A DNA stretch of 64,000 bases from contig CM066738.1 of the NCBI GenBank assembly GCA_033961575.1, forward strand, positions 90,283,478 through 90,347,477, read 5' to 3'. The position numbers and the translations under genes are program-made. Shown piece after piece: positions 33,430 through 44,514 of the stretch; the first letter of the stretch is position 1, and every line of letters begins with the position of its first letter. The stretch is from Aselliscus stoliczkanus (Eukaryota; Chordata; Mammalia; Chiroptera; Hipposideridae). The notes beneath the pieces were generated by a model that made no database searches, was not told the DNA's origin, and saw only the letters and a program-made list of their open reading frames with translations.

Positions 33430-34605
33430 ATATTGTTGACCATTACTCTTTCTGGAACCCTCTCTTCCTTCAGTTACTTACACACCCACTCACCTGATTT
33501 TGTTCCTACATTGTAGACCACTCCCACTGGGGCTGGTTTGCTGACTCATTCTCCTCCTTCAGCCAATAAATGTGGAATTCCACAAGGTTCAGTCCTAACC
33601 CACTTTTCTATGCACATTAACTCCTCTTCTTTGGAGAGCTCATGGACAGTCATAGCATTGATGACCTTGTCATCAAAAACTCACAAATTTCACAGATTCA
33701 GTCCAAACCATTATTTTGAGCTCCAGAGTTGTAGCTGGAGCTTTCCAGACATTGGTTTATTTGGAAATCTCAACAGCTTCTCAAACATCATTATTTTAAA
33801 AAAGTATTCTTATGCTTTTTCTTTCTAAACCTATTTTTAAAACTCATATCAGTGAAAGACTCTACCTTCCAGTCAAGTTGTACAAGCCAGGACCTAAGAG
33901 CCATCCTTGATCCTTCTTCTTCCTTCTACCCCATTCTTCCCCCAAGTTCTGTCTCTTTGCTCTGCATTTGTCTCTCCAATCTATCCACCTCCATCCCTAC
34001 ACTAGCTACCCTGGCAGAAGCTACCATCCCCTCATGTAATTAATTTTCTACTCTCCAATCAGAGCCATCTTCTAAAGACCAATACTAGCATATCACTGCA
34101 CTGTTTAAAATCTGGTTAGTGGCATCCCATTGCTTTTAGAGTAAGATCAGTGTCCTTAGTAAGACCTGTGGTCCTTACTTGAACTGTCCCCTAGCGACTT
34201 TTCCAAAACTTTGTGTCAAATACTCCCCCTTGCATGTTGTGTTCCAGCCACAGACAGGCTTTCTTTCAGTCCTACACTGGTATATATTTACATGAACCTC
34301 TTTCCCCATTTGGAATACTCTCCTTCCAATTCCTTTGAACAGCTCCAATTCACCCTTAGATGTTAGTTCCATAGAGAATTCCTCCTTTATCACTACCCAG
34401 ATTGGATTTATTTCTGCTCTGAAATATATGTTCCCCTCATTACTTTCTCCTCACAGTATTCACAAATTCACAATTATGTATTATTGGTATTATTTGTGTA
34501 TGCTTCTTGAGGGATGATATAAAGTATGCTTTGTGTTATCCCCAGTGCTTACAGTAAACACACAATTCATAGTTATTAAGTGCTTGTCTGCATGAATGAA
34601 TAAAT
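33430..34605 (+). mobile_element. L2 LINE, 1.2 kb, with RT remnant
   Basis: This is the longest L2 copy in the window. At 33571-33603 the plus-strand frame reads CGIPQGSVLTH, the conserved reverse-transcriptase PQGSVL block of LINEs, even though the surrounding frame is broken. Downstream in L2 order come GCCATCCTTGATCCTTCTTC, CAGAGCCATCTTCTAAAGACC, TGGCATCCCATTGCTTTTAGAGTAAG and the end TTAAGTGCTTGTCTGCATGAATGAAT. Function is lost. Confidence 0.8.
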
Positions 34606-34974
34606 GTGTGCGTGGAAGGGGAAGACCCAAAGTAAAGATGTAGATGAAGGCACAGTAAGACCATGATATCAAGACATCCTCTGGTGTTTCACATATTTCA
34701 TCTCTTCATGCTGTCAGACCCTAAGCTGAGGAAGATAAGGAAACACCATATCAAAAAAAAAAAGTCTTCTAGACACAGAGTTGCAGCCCAATGTTCAGCT
34801 GCAAACCTAAGACAGAGATTTCGCCCACTCCCAAGGGAGCAGAGAGGAGCCCAGGCAAACAGCATAGCCTGCCTGTGGGCAACAGAAGATCTGGCTCCAC
34901 TTCCTCTCTTCCAGGAAGAAGAAATGATGCATCTATTATTGAGATCCATAAAAAAACAAAACAATTAAAATAAT
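34606..34974. other. Unclassified; A-run followed by GC-rich patch
   Basis: An A11 run at 34755 precedes a GC-richer 190-bp stretch with open frames on both strands (60-101 codons). It may be the start of the L1/HAL1 copy that follows. No protein recognised. Confidence 0.4.
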
Positions 34975-35470
34975 AGCAAAATTTCATATCATAATATAAT
35001 AAAAGTGAACTGCTATGAAAAATCATTTAACATGGAAAGCAGAAGAAAATTTGAAAACACTTTTGCATTCTTAGAAGAAAGCAATAGGATCTCATCTACA
35101 TAAAAGAGTAATTGAAAGTCACATGGGGAGAAAAAGTAATGAGACGAAAATGTCAGTGGATGAGGCAAAAGAAATGGGTAAAATAGGGAGCAACTGTAAG
35201 AAAACCAAAAACAGTAGCAAAATTAAAGTCTACATTATTGGCATTAAAAAACAAGGAAGACATAATGGAAAATTAAACCAGTGATTTAGAGGACAAACCT
35301 GAGATGTTTTACCATAATATGAAGCAAAAGCAAAGTAAATTATAAAAAAAAATAAGAGAAGTATAAATGCCTCTGAATAAATAAATAGCATAAGAATTAT
35401 AGGCATTCCTGAGGAAGAAGCTAGAATAATTGGAACAGAATTGATAGTCAAAAATGCAATCATAGAACAG
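34975..35470 (+). mobile_element. HAL1/L1 ORF1-like fossil, left part
   Basis: AAGAATTATAGGCATTCCTGAGGAAGAAG near 35392 translates as RIIGIPEEE, the conserved phrase of L1/HAL1 ORF1, preceded by A-rich ORF1-type coding text. The copy is broken by stops and continues after a MIR at 35715. Confidence 0.65.
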
Positions 35471-35471
35471 C

Positions 35472-35710
35472 TAACTTTTGTCAAGCCCTTTCTTTGGCCA
35501 GGTATGTGCAAAAGCATCTTTTTACATCAGCACATCCTTACTGCTTTATAAACAGCAAGAGAGATGCAATGTTTATCTCTGTTTTACAAATGAAGAAACC
35601 TGGGTGCCGAGAGATGACATAGTTTGTACAAGGCTCCACAACTCACTCATGAGAGAACTTTGATGCATACCTGGCTATCTGAGTGCAGTACCTGTACTCC
35701 TAATTATAAT
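35472..35710 (-). mobile_element. MIR SINE inside the HAL1/L1 fossil
   Basis: TTTGTCAAGCCCTTTCTTTGGCCAGG, TTTATCTCTGTTTTACAAATGAAGAAACC, GATGCATACCTGGCTATC and GTACCTGTACTCC give the MIR complement. Confidence 0.75.
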
Positions 35711-35714
35711 GATT

Positions 35715-35850
35715 AAATAAAAACATTTTTTGAGCTGAAGAAAATGTCTGATCATGTAAACAGAAGGGATTAATGGTTTTCCCAGTAAAATCTATAATTA
35801 GTATGCTGCAACAAGTTTATAACCAGAGAACTTTATAAAATAGACAGTTG
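35715..35850 (+). mobile_element. HAL1/L1 ORF1-like fossil, right part
   Basis: TTTGAGCTGAAGAAAATGTCTGATC resembles the ORF1 text that follows the GIPEEE block ('gagctgaagaaagatctgag'), and TTTATAACCAGAGAACTTTATAAAATAG fits further on. Assignment is moderate. Confidence 0.5.
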
Positions 35851-36718
35851 TTGCAGATGTAAAATGGGGCCCTTCTGCCCCTGACAGACCTAAGTAAACT
35901 CTCTCTAATCTCCATTTCCCTTGCCTGAGATGGTTTGAGGCCTTCCCAGAATTCCCAGAATTTTTCTTTAGCCTCTCTGCCTCCTTCTGCCTTCCCAGGC
36001 ACTGTCTGTTCCACTTTTGCCAATCTGTGTGCTAGACCCAACCCCTCCATCAGTTTCCACAGAGCTGCATGTAGCAACCTGACACCAACTCATCTATTCA
36101 CATCCATGAGTTTAAAGACTTCAGAAAGATCATAAGGAACCACTGAAGAGTATGATGTAAGCTCGTAGACCATCTTGCTGGCTCTGGCTTCCCTTTCTCC
36201 CTGCCTTCTTCTCCCATCTGTCTCCCCTCTCCCCACCTTTGTCTCATGCATACCAGTCTAACCAGCTTTCTTTACCACAGAATCCTGCCCTTGAGGTCTC
36301 TCACCTCCTGGCCCTAGCAGTTTATCAATGTTCTCTTTTGAAAAGGAAAAGAAAAACTGAAAATAACACAGGGTTCTCTCCCTGAAAGCCAGCCTGTGAA
36401 TAATGTTTTTCCACCTTGTGCGTAACATTCGAGATTTTAAAATCTTATAATAATCCAGCTGATACCAGACCCCTCCTTTGTATGACTGATTACCAAAAGA
36501 CAGCACACATGAAGTTTATAGGATGATTTCTTTTTTGTTTAAAGAATATGTTCCATGTTAATTTAAGCAAATATATTTGTATTTCATAAACAAAAAGAAT
36601 AAAGAATAATTATTAGGCATATAAGAACTCAGAAAATGTGCTACTCAAGAATTGCTTTTAAACAAAAATCACTAGACTATATAGGAAAGTTAATTAAAAT
36701 TAAGAGCTCACAAATAAG
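35851..36718. other. No gene recognised
   Basis: Unique-looking with a pyrimidine-rich patch at about 36180-36250. Confidence 0.45.
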
Positions 36719-36915
36719 AGGTAGCATAACAGCGCTACTGAAAACATGGACTAGGCACCGCACTGCCTGGATTTCAAATCCAGGCTCTGTTGAAAACTAG
36801 GCACGTGACAGTGGACAAGTTATTACCTCTGTCTCTCATTATTAATCTATAAAATGGAGATGATAACACTCCTCTCATTGGGCTATTATGAGGATTAAAT
36901 GAGTCCTTATTCTAG
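36719..36915 (+). mobile_element. MIR SINE
   Basis: AGGTAGCATAACAGCGCTAC, CACTGCCTGGATTTCAAATCC, GGACAAGTTATTACCTCTG, TAAAATGGAGATGATAACACTCC and GAGGATTAAATGAG run in MIR order. Confidence 0.9.
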
Positions 36916-37879
36916 TATGTTTAGAATTTGTGGTACCCACGAATCACAATGTAGTTATTTGCTAATTGTACAGAAGAATGTGGAAGTTGATGTATAAAAT
37001 ATTAACAATGAACATAGCTTAGTCACTTAAACATAGAATTAAAACTACATCATTCTTGTAAATGTGGTCACTTAAAATGAATGTAAATGTCAAAGAATTT
37101 GAAAGATGAGCTATATACTGTAAAAAGAATAGTGATTTATTAACAAGTTGTATAAAATCCCAGTTTATATTTTAAAGGAAGGAGGAGTGTCAAGGCAAGG
37201 CAATATGGCCACGTTAAATCCCTCCCTTTGTATGGATAGGACTCAAAAGAATCTGTTCCATTCACGATTTTATATTACAGAAATAGCAAATAAAACTTAG
37301 TAATTTTTTTTTTAAACCTGAAGGATGTTCACTAATAGAATTCAAAACAGGCTATAATCCTTTCAAATCTCTGGGACATATAATATTAAACAACATATAT
37401 TGCATATAGCAACATGGAGACAATAAAGGAAAGAGCACAGAAGAATTATGAATAGAGAAAATGAGAAGCAGTGTGGTATTTGTGGCCCTTTGATTACAAA
37501 TTCAGACACTCTTGGGTTCCCTAAGGTGAGAATGGGGCCAGGAGAATTAGGGGAGCTCAGGACACCAGCTCAGCAGCCTTTATGGAAACCTGGAATGTCA
37601 TTCAATTGTTGGCTGTTTATGCTCTGCTCCCTACAGCAGTGCCCCAATCAGCCCATCCACTGTACTCTCAGCATCCCCAGACGTAACCCACCAGCTCCTC
37701 TCATCTCTTCCTTTCCTCCTCAGGACTTCTGCACATGGCCTGTGTGTCCTCAGGGGTTTGTACCTCTCTCCTAAATGCTGACTTTCTCTACCTTATTTTC
37801 AAACTCCAACAAGGTGAAGGAGTGAATGGGCTGTCAGGTTATTACTCTGTATAGGGTGCCCTATAGAGCCCTTGAGTCC
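36916..37879. other. No gene; possible L2 trace
   Basis: Mostly unique. TTCCTCCTCAGGACTTCTGCACATGGCC at about 37710 recalls L2 ('cctcagggcctttgcacttgc'). A 108-codon open frame at 37448-37774 spans this and is not a credible gene. Confidence 0.4.
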
Positions 37880-37990
37880 AGCCATTTCATACGCTCTCTT
37901 TGGATCAGATACCTGATCCAAATCAGTCCTATTGCCTATTCCTATTCACATTCCTGGTCTTATATCTAGTCCTATTCCCGGTCCTATTAT
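37880..37990. repeat. Degenerate CCTATT-type repeat
   Basis: Irregular recurrence of TCCTATT (CAGTCCTATTGCC, ATTCCTATTCAC, TAGTCCTATTCCC, GGTCCTATTAT) within ~100 bp. Confidence 0.7.
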
Positions 37991-38924
37991 CAGGAAGGAG
38001 CAGGTCCTATGGCTTCTCAGAGAGGTAGTGTGACTCAATGAATCATAGCAAAGTCTTTTCAGTTACTCTGAAGGAGGCCCAAACAAGACAGAGAGTGAGT
38101 GTAAATTATCATAACCCCTTTTTTCTAAAAAATTCTTAGTTTGTAAAATTCCAAGTATATGCTCTTTATAAGCAAAACAGCTTTCTAAAAAGAGAGAACT
38201 GCATCAAGCATAAGAAAAATATGACAATATTAATTTCTAATCAAGTAAAATTTCAAAATACACAAAATAAGATGGGCCATTTTTAATTGATAAATACTGT
38301 CATCTGAAAAATGATTTATGTACCAATTAATGACATCAAAATATATTTAAAACCCATGTGAAATATGAAAAGAAATTTGCAGAAAAACAGGACACTTCAA
38401 TACATCTATGTCACTCTTTAGTGTATAAAGTAGACCAATTAAGAGTTTTGAATATAATAAATTATGAGATTGCATTAATATATATTAAACAAAAATGTAT
38501 TTTTTAACCAGGCAATTTCCATAAAAGTCCCTTGAGTTTTAAAGGAAAGCAAAACTATAATTATAAGCTTGTTAGGAAGTGCCTAAAACAGGAGTAGTAT
38601 TTATCAAAATATATGGTTTGTGGCTAAAACAGAATCATTGGGCAAATTCACTGTAGTATATGTTTTTTTTCTTAAATATTAAGGAATGAGAATAATGAAT
38701 TAAGCAGCCAACTTAATAAGCTTCTAACACACTAATGTAGAAAATAAAGTAAGAATATATATGAAATTTTAAAAGTTAATGAATTATGAAATAGGAAAAT
38801 TAGATAAACAGAATTTTAAATATAATATCTGGTACATTTGAGGGGGGATTCTCAGTAAAAAAATGACCTGGAAAATATAATTTTAAAAGATAACAAAACA
38901 TTAAAAGGGTAATATAAAAATAGA
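37991..38924. other. No gene; A/T-rich, possibly L1 upstream sequence
   Basis: Very A/T-rich plus-strand A-heavy text that leads into the L1 at 38925; it may be part of it, but no landmark was recognised. Confidence 0.4.
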
Positions 38925-40022
38925 TACAGTCAAGAGAAAGTAGACAAATTTGGACTTCATAAAAATTTAAAAAATTTTGAACATCAAAAGGTAATATCAA
39001 CAGTACAAAGACAATCCACAGAAAGAGGAATATTTGCAAATCATATATTTTATAAGGCATTAACATGAAGAATATCTAGAAAACTCCTAAAATTCAACAA
39101 TAATAAACAAACAAAAAAAACCCCAATTAAAAAATGAGCAAAGGACTTAAATAGACATTTCTTCAAAGAGGATATATAAATGACCAATAAACACATGAGA
39201 AGAAGCTCAAGGTCATTAATCACTGGGGAAATGCAAATCAAAAACAAATGAGATACTACCTCACACCTATTAGGATGGCCACCATTAAAAAAAAAAGAGA
39301 GAAAGCAAAAGAAAAAATAAGATCAGGATCAGGATGTAGACAAATTGGAACCCTTGTGCACTGTTCATGAGAATACATGATGTTATCGCCACTGTGTCAA
39401 ACAGTATGGTGATTCCTCAAAAAAATCAAAAGAGAATTATTATATGATTCAGCAATTTCATTTCTGGATATATACACAAAAGAAATAAAAGCATGGTCTT
39501 GAACAGCTATTTGTACACCCATGTTCGTAGAGCATTACTCACATTAGCTAAAACATGGAAGCAACCCATGTGTTTATTGACAGATTAATGGAAAAGTAAA
39601 ATGCAGCACATATATACATACAATGAAATATTGTTCAGCTTTATAAATGAAGGTAATTCTGACATATACTACAACATGGATGACCCTAAAGGATATTTTC
39701 CTAAGTAGTAAAATAAGTCAGTCCCAAAAAGATTAGCATTTTATGATTCCACTTACATGAAGTACTTAGAGCAGTCAGAATCATATGAAAGCAGAATGCT
39801 GGTTTCCAGGGGCTGGGGGAGAGGAAACGGAAAAGTTGTTGTTTGATGGGTGTAGAGTTTCAGTTTTATAAGACAAAAAGAGGTATGGCGATGGATAGTG
39901 GTGAGGATTACACAACATTATGAATGTATTTAGTACCACTGAACTGCACATTTAAAAATGGTTTCGGTAGTACTTTGTGTTATATGTATTTTCCTGCAAT
40001 GAAAAAATTGAACAAAAAAAAA
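38925..40022 (+). mobile_element. L1 (L1MA-type) ORF2 3' part and 3' UTR
   Basis: In order: TTTGGACTTCATAAAAATTTAAAAA, CCAATTAAAAAATGAGCAAAGGAC, CACACCTATTAGGATGGCC, ATTCAGCAATTTCATTTCTGG, ACATGGATGACCCTAAAGG, then 3' UTR TTCCAGGGGCTGGGGGAGAGG, CACTGAACTGCACATTTAAAAATGG and an A-rich end. Many stops and indels, so no protein. Polyadenylation-like AATGAAAAAATTG closes it. Confidence 0.9.
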
Positions 40023-40069
40023 GATACACAGTACTTTTAAAGTAACATACTGCTATATAAGCCCTCTCT

Positions 40070-40325
40070 GGAGGTAAATTTGAAATCCTCAAAGAAATGG
40101 GTAGTTTTCTTGGAAAATATACACTTTCCACATTGATTTAAAGAGAAGAAAAATAATTGAATAAAAAGTCCTCAAAGATTCCAGCTGACTTGAAAGATAT
40201 GTTATTTCAAACTTTGAAAAAAATAGATAATTCTCTTATTGTACCAGATCATAGAAAAAGATGAAAAGTATTTAGCAAGAAAATTAGCTTAAAAACTACT
40301 AAAGCCAATGAGAATATTTGATAAT
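40070..40325 (+). mobile_element. L1 ORF2 middle fragment (second copy)
   Basis: AAAGAAATGGGTAGTTTTCTTGGAAAATA, CAAAGATTCCAGCTGACTTG and TTTCAAACTTTGAAAAAAATAGATAA resemble the L1 ORF2 region upstream of the RT core. It lies downstream of a complete L1 3' end, so it belongs to another copy. Confidence 0.6.
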
Positions 40326-40612
40326 ATAGAAAATATATATATAAAAATATATATATAAATATATATATATTTATATATATATTTATATTTATATATTATA
40401 TATAATATATATTTATATATTATATATTATATATATTATATATTATATAAATATATATTATATATTTATATTATATATATTTATATATTATATAAATATA
40501 TATTATGTATTTATATTATATATATTTATATATTATATAAATATATATTATGTATTTATATATATATTTATATATTTTATATATATATTTATATATATAC
40601 ATATATATAAAT
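40325..40612. repeat. A/T-only palindromic tract with 45-bp tandem duplication
   Basis: About 280 bp almost exclusively A and T (three G or C only), made of TATATAT and TTTATATT units. 40465-40509 and 40510-40554 are identical 45-bp units placed head to tail. Confidence 0.95.
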
Positions 40613-40703
40613 CAGGATCTTTCCAATATTCCAAGAAAGATTAGATAGAAAATATTGTTTTAAAAAGCCAATTATTTTCTAAGGATATGAAAACTACAAA
40701 AAT

Positions 40704-40866
40704 GGGGCCGGCTGAGTGGCTCAGTTGGTTAAGAGCTCGCTCAAGAGTGCGAGCTGAGCTCTGAGCAACAGCAGTTCAATGCCCAGCCCGAGCTGAGTTG
40801 CCACTGAGCTGCCAACAGGTCGCAGGATGGCTCAGCTAAAAAAAAAAAAAAACAAAAAAAAACAAC
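40704..40866 (+). mobile_element. tRNA-derived SINE, second family
   Basis: Starts GGGGCCGGCTGAGTGGCTCAG. A-box-like TGGCTCAGTTGG is at 40717-40728 and B-box-like AGTTCAATGCC at 40773-40783. A perfect 7-bp stem (AGCTCGC 40734-40740 / GCGAGCT 40749-40755) sits between them. The body repeats GAGCTGAG elements and ends in an A-rich tail. A 13-bp duplication AAACTACAAAAAT flanks it at 40691-40703 and 40867-40879. After the shared first ~20 bp it differs from the other SINEs here. Confidence 0.9.
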
Positions 40867-41066
40867 AAACTACAAAAATATATAAAGCAACAAAACACAC
40901 AGAAATATATGAAGTAGCCAAGTATAAAATGTGCTAATTACATGAACATAAAAAGTTGACTGAACGGCATAAAATAGGACTTAATACATAAGAAATATGC
41001 TATGTTTATAAACAGGAAAACTAAATATTATAAATATGATAGTGCAAAGGCAACTAAATGGAGAAA

Positions 41067-41069
<3 letters not shown>

Positions 41070-41128
<59 letters not shown>
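41070..41128. repeat. (TA)n microsatellite
   Basis: 29 uninterrupted TA/AT units. Confidence 0.97.
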
Positions 41129-41130
<2 letters not shown>

Positions 41131-41330
41131 GGCTGGAACAATTAGATATTCAGATGCAAAGAAAGAAAGGAAACAAAGACAAAAATAACTCCTATTAATA
41201 CTTTTTATCAACTACAAAGTTAATTCAAAATAGAAGGATCATAGATTTAGATGTAAAACCTAGAACTATAAAACTTACAGAAGGAACTACAGGGGAAAAT
41301 CTTTAGTGACTTTTGGTTTGAGCTCCTACA
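41129..41330 (+). mobile_element. L1 ORF2 fragment
   Basis: GGGGCTGGAACAATTAGATATTCA, AAAACCTAGAACTATAAAACTTACAG and GGGGAAAATCTTTAGTGACTTTTGG are L1 ORF2 landmarks that come just before the start of the copy at 38925 in a complete L1. Confidence 0.8.
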
Positions 41331-42580
41331 TGTAAAGAACTTGAAAGACATCAATCACTCTCTTCATTACAACAAGAAAAGCTAGACAAACTGAATATCA
41401 AGCACTTTTCTTGGACCCATCAGAGAACTGGAGGTGCAGGGTCAAGTGCTACCCCCAAATCAGTAGAGACAGGCACACCCCAAGTGTAACAGCTGAGATC
41501 TACTTAACTGGAACACAAGCTACTAGAGATATAAACTGGTAGGAGCACTTACATGGTAATTTTGATGAATTGTTGAAAGCTGCCTATGAACTGGGGTGAG
41601 AGTAAGAAACTCCGAGGGAGTCGTCACGCTTCTGTGAACTTCCCATCCAGAAATTCTACCAGATTTTCAGGGTAAAGCTCTGAAAAATGTCCTCTCATGA
41701 CCCTATCAATCCCCTCGAGCTGAAACTTGACATAACCCCAAGACTCTGACTTAAGCACAGGGATTCATTGACATGAATGGTTCCTCCATCACTTTCTCTG
41801 CTGGGACTAACCCCTGCAGTCACGTATGAGAAGCTTTCAGAATGTTTCAGAAATCACAGTTGCCCACCACAGCACTCCCAGGGGTTGCCATTCCAAAGAA
41901 TCTCTCTTTTAGAGGACATGGATTGCTCTTCAAGTTAACTCACCACCTAGGGGCATTCTGCATTCGCTTGTATCCTAAAATGTCTTCGTGTTCTTTAGTA
42001 ACTGTGGCAGAAACAAGAAAAGCCTAAGCCAGGACCTATATGGGCCAGTATGAGGACCAGAAGAGATGGAGAAGGATTCTGTGGTTGACAACCTTGAGGA
42101 AAATTTAACTGGGGCCTTCCCAATGATTATGACTATGTGTGCAAACCAAATTTATATATAATGTTGAAGAAAGTGGGGGAAGCAATCCAAAACCAAATAA
42201 GATTAATGTCTGCCACCAACCCCAATAGAATGGAACTTGCAATTGGAACAAGTTGTGGGACAATAAAGATTTTTATGTTGGGAATCTAAACTTGTGAGTG
42301 GAGATTTACATCCCCTAGGATACTCTTCTTAAAAGAAACAATATTGTCATTTAGTGGACGCTGGGAGGAGGTAGTTTTGGCATCATGGTGTTGGGCGATC
42401 CCTAGATCAGCTAGGACCTTTTTGGCATCAGTGGGGGGCTGCCAAGAGCCCCAAAGAAGAAGATAAGGCCACCTGATGTTGCCCCAGCAGAAAAACATGT
42501 AGGACTCAGCACAAAAGTAGGATTTCCAGATCACTCCTCTGTATTTTCAATACCCCTTTTCCCCAATCTCTGCTTCCCAC
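41331..42580. other. Unclassified, partly L1-like
   Basis: 41355-41470 (ATCAATCACTCTCTTCATTACAAC..., AGACAGGCACACCCC) resembles L1-associated non-ORF text. The remainder is not recognised. The end at 42580 runs into a 23-A homopolymer, so part of it may be a retrotransposed transcript. Confidence 0.4.
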
Positions 42581-42603
42581 AAAAAAAAAAAAAAAAAAAA
42601 AAA
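42581..42603 (+). repeat. A23 homopolymer, possible poly(A) tail
   Basis: 23 uninterrupted A after CTTCCCAC. AAGTTGT occurs just after it (42605-42611) and also at 42250-42256, a weak candidate target-site duplication. Confidence 0.7.
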
Positions 42604-42611
42604 GAAGTTGT

Positions 42612-43078
42612 TTTGGTAATAGGAGGATTTTATCCTTAGAGAATATTGTGAAAAATGTTTACTTTTGTGACGATGTATCCTTTTGAGTCAAGTTTGAATC
42701 ATCTCATACCAGTAGACATTAAGTCAGTAAAGTTTCCTGAAGGGTCTATGAGAGAGTAGGCTTCTTTTTTTCTACATTACAATGAGACTTGAGGGCATCT
42801 GTGGCTACTGTAGGAAGTGTCCTGTCATTACTGATAGAAGGTATTTCCTAATTCATCAAAGATAAGTCTATGCTATAGGCAGTTGCTTCACTCCAGGAAG
42901 TTGCATCTTCCTATGCCAAGTGAATCTTCAAAGCTCTCTCCATGGATAGGTGAGGCTTAGGTCAGAGTTCACAGGATGCATACATATCCTAGGAACATCA
43001 ATCATCCTGTTGGGAGAGTATAATTTAGAGGGTATGAGAAATTCAATATTTGGGTGTGACTATGATCTAGAGGTTCTT
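42612..43078. other. No recognisable feature
   Basis: Unique-looking sequence hosting the L1 that follows. Confidence 0.45.
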
Positions 43079-43092
43079 ATAAATCAGACATA

Positions 43093-43412
43093 CCATCAGA
43101 TGGTCACATGTCTTGTTGGGGAGACCATTTCATGGATGGAATAGAGGTTTGATCACTGCACTATATACCTGAAGTGGAGGTTGTATACCAACTGTAATTG
43201 AATATATATAGATTGTCACAGGATGTGGATTATACTGTGGAAGGGAATCAGAGGAAGAGTAATAGATATATATGATGGGGGGAGGAGTGGGGTGGTGAAT
43301 TGGGGGAGGGGGGTTGTCACTTTGAGGGGTAAAATGTATAACTATTGCACTGCATTGTACATCTGAAACTAATTTTTTTAAAAAAGAAATAAAAATGTTG
43401 TGTAAAAGCAAA

Positions 43413-43439
<27 letters not shown>
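43093..43439 (+). mobile_element. 5'-truncated L1 3' UTR with TSD
   Basis: GATCACTGCACTATATACCTGAAG, TGTCACAGGATGTGG, a G-rich block (GGGGGGAGGAGTGGGG), GTTGTCACTTTGAGGGG, CTGAAACTAATTTTTTT and an (AAAT)n tail are the L1 3' UTR in sense. A perfect 14-bp duplication ATAAATCAGACATA flanks it at 43079-43092 and 43440-43453. Confidence 0.92.
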
Positions 43440-43443
<4 letters not shown>

Positions 43444-43453
43444 ATCAGACATA

Positions 43454-44514
43454 GACAGTTGAGCTGGAGATAGAAAATGGGGAATCAGTGTTGATAGAAC
43501 AAGACTATAATTTGAGAGGTATAAGAGAGGTCAAGCTTAGTGGGCAGCCAAAAGTAGTCTTATATCTTGCTCTGAACCTTACCTGCCAAAGCTCACAGGT
43601 GAGAATTTACAGAATATTTGGTCATCTGCTCAATGATGATTATCACTAATTCATCCTGACCACTGATCCAACTTATATTCTATGTCTTGTCCCTGGGCTA
43701 CCATATTTTCCTGTTACATTTAATTCCCTGCATTGGTAACCTCCCTGCAGGTCTGGGTTCTATAAGATCGTATCTAGCATGTTCCTAGAACTTCCTGCTC
43801 TTGTTTCTGTATTCCAGCTACTTGTTGTCACAGGGCCCTAGATGCTGCTTTACCTTGACAAGTGTTGTCCATTGTCGGATCTTCCAGAGACCAAATCCCT
43901 GCCTGCCTGAACATGTTTCCTTTCACCCCTTCCCAAATTTTCCTGCTTCTAAAAATTGCCTAGAACTTGGCTTATAGGCTGTGGTCCGAAGCCTTCCTGA
44001 TAGTTGTCCCCATGCTAAGGTAGTTGTCACCTGGACTTGAAACATTCCTACTTTTCCCAGCCGGTCCTTCCTGGGATAGAGTATGAGGGCAGCCAGACCG
44101 GGAGTTCCCCAAATATAGACATCAAATAAGAACCAGGAATCAAAGGTCATTTGAACAATTGAGAGTTCAGGACATTCCATAGTATCAGAAGGCAAACCAA
44201 AGGCACAGTTGGAAGTGAGGAATGACTTCTGACAATAATATGTAAAAGAGCAGGCTGAAAGTAGAAATACCTCTGTCTCCAGGTCTCCTATTGGATGACT
44301 CCACGAATAATTTTTGAGCTCTGTTCCCTGCAAGGTAGTTTGATAGGTCTCTACGTGCTTTCTTTTAGGGTTGGAGTTTGTGACTCAGTTTCTAGGGCAA
44401 CCACCAATCCATAATTCTGAGGTAGAAAAAATTGAGTTACATAAGATACCAGTAAGTAGGTGAACCTGGATGTGGTATATGATTAAAGATACTGACAATT
44501 ACAGAGGGCAAGAA
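43454..44514. other. No gene that can be defended
   Basis: Unique-looking sequence. The minus strand has a 136-codon frame at 43923-44333, the longest outside repeats, but its product is not recognised, it has no visible domain or signal peptide, and a frame this long is possible by chance. Confidence 0.45.

Noticed and set aside
40981..41211. 76-codon frame rich in Tyr/Ile
   Set aside because: Mostly a translation of the (TA)n tract at 41070-41128.
43923..44333. 136-codon minus-strand open frame outside repeats
   Set aside because: No recognisable domain, signal peptide, splice context or homology. A frame of this size in 64 kb can be chance; a database search or ribosome profiling would decide.
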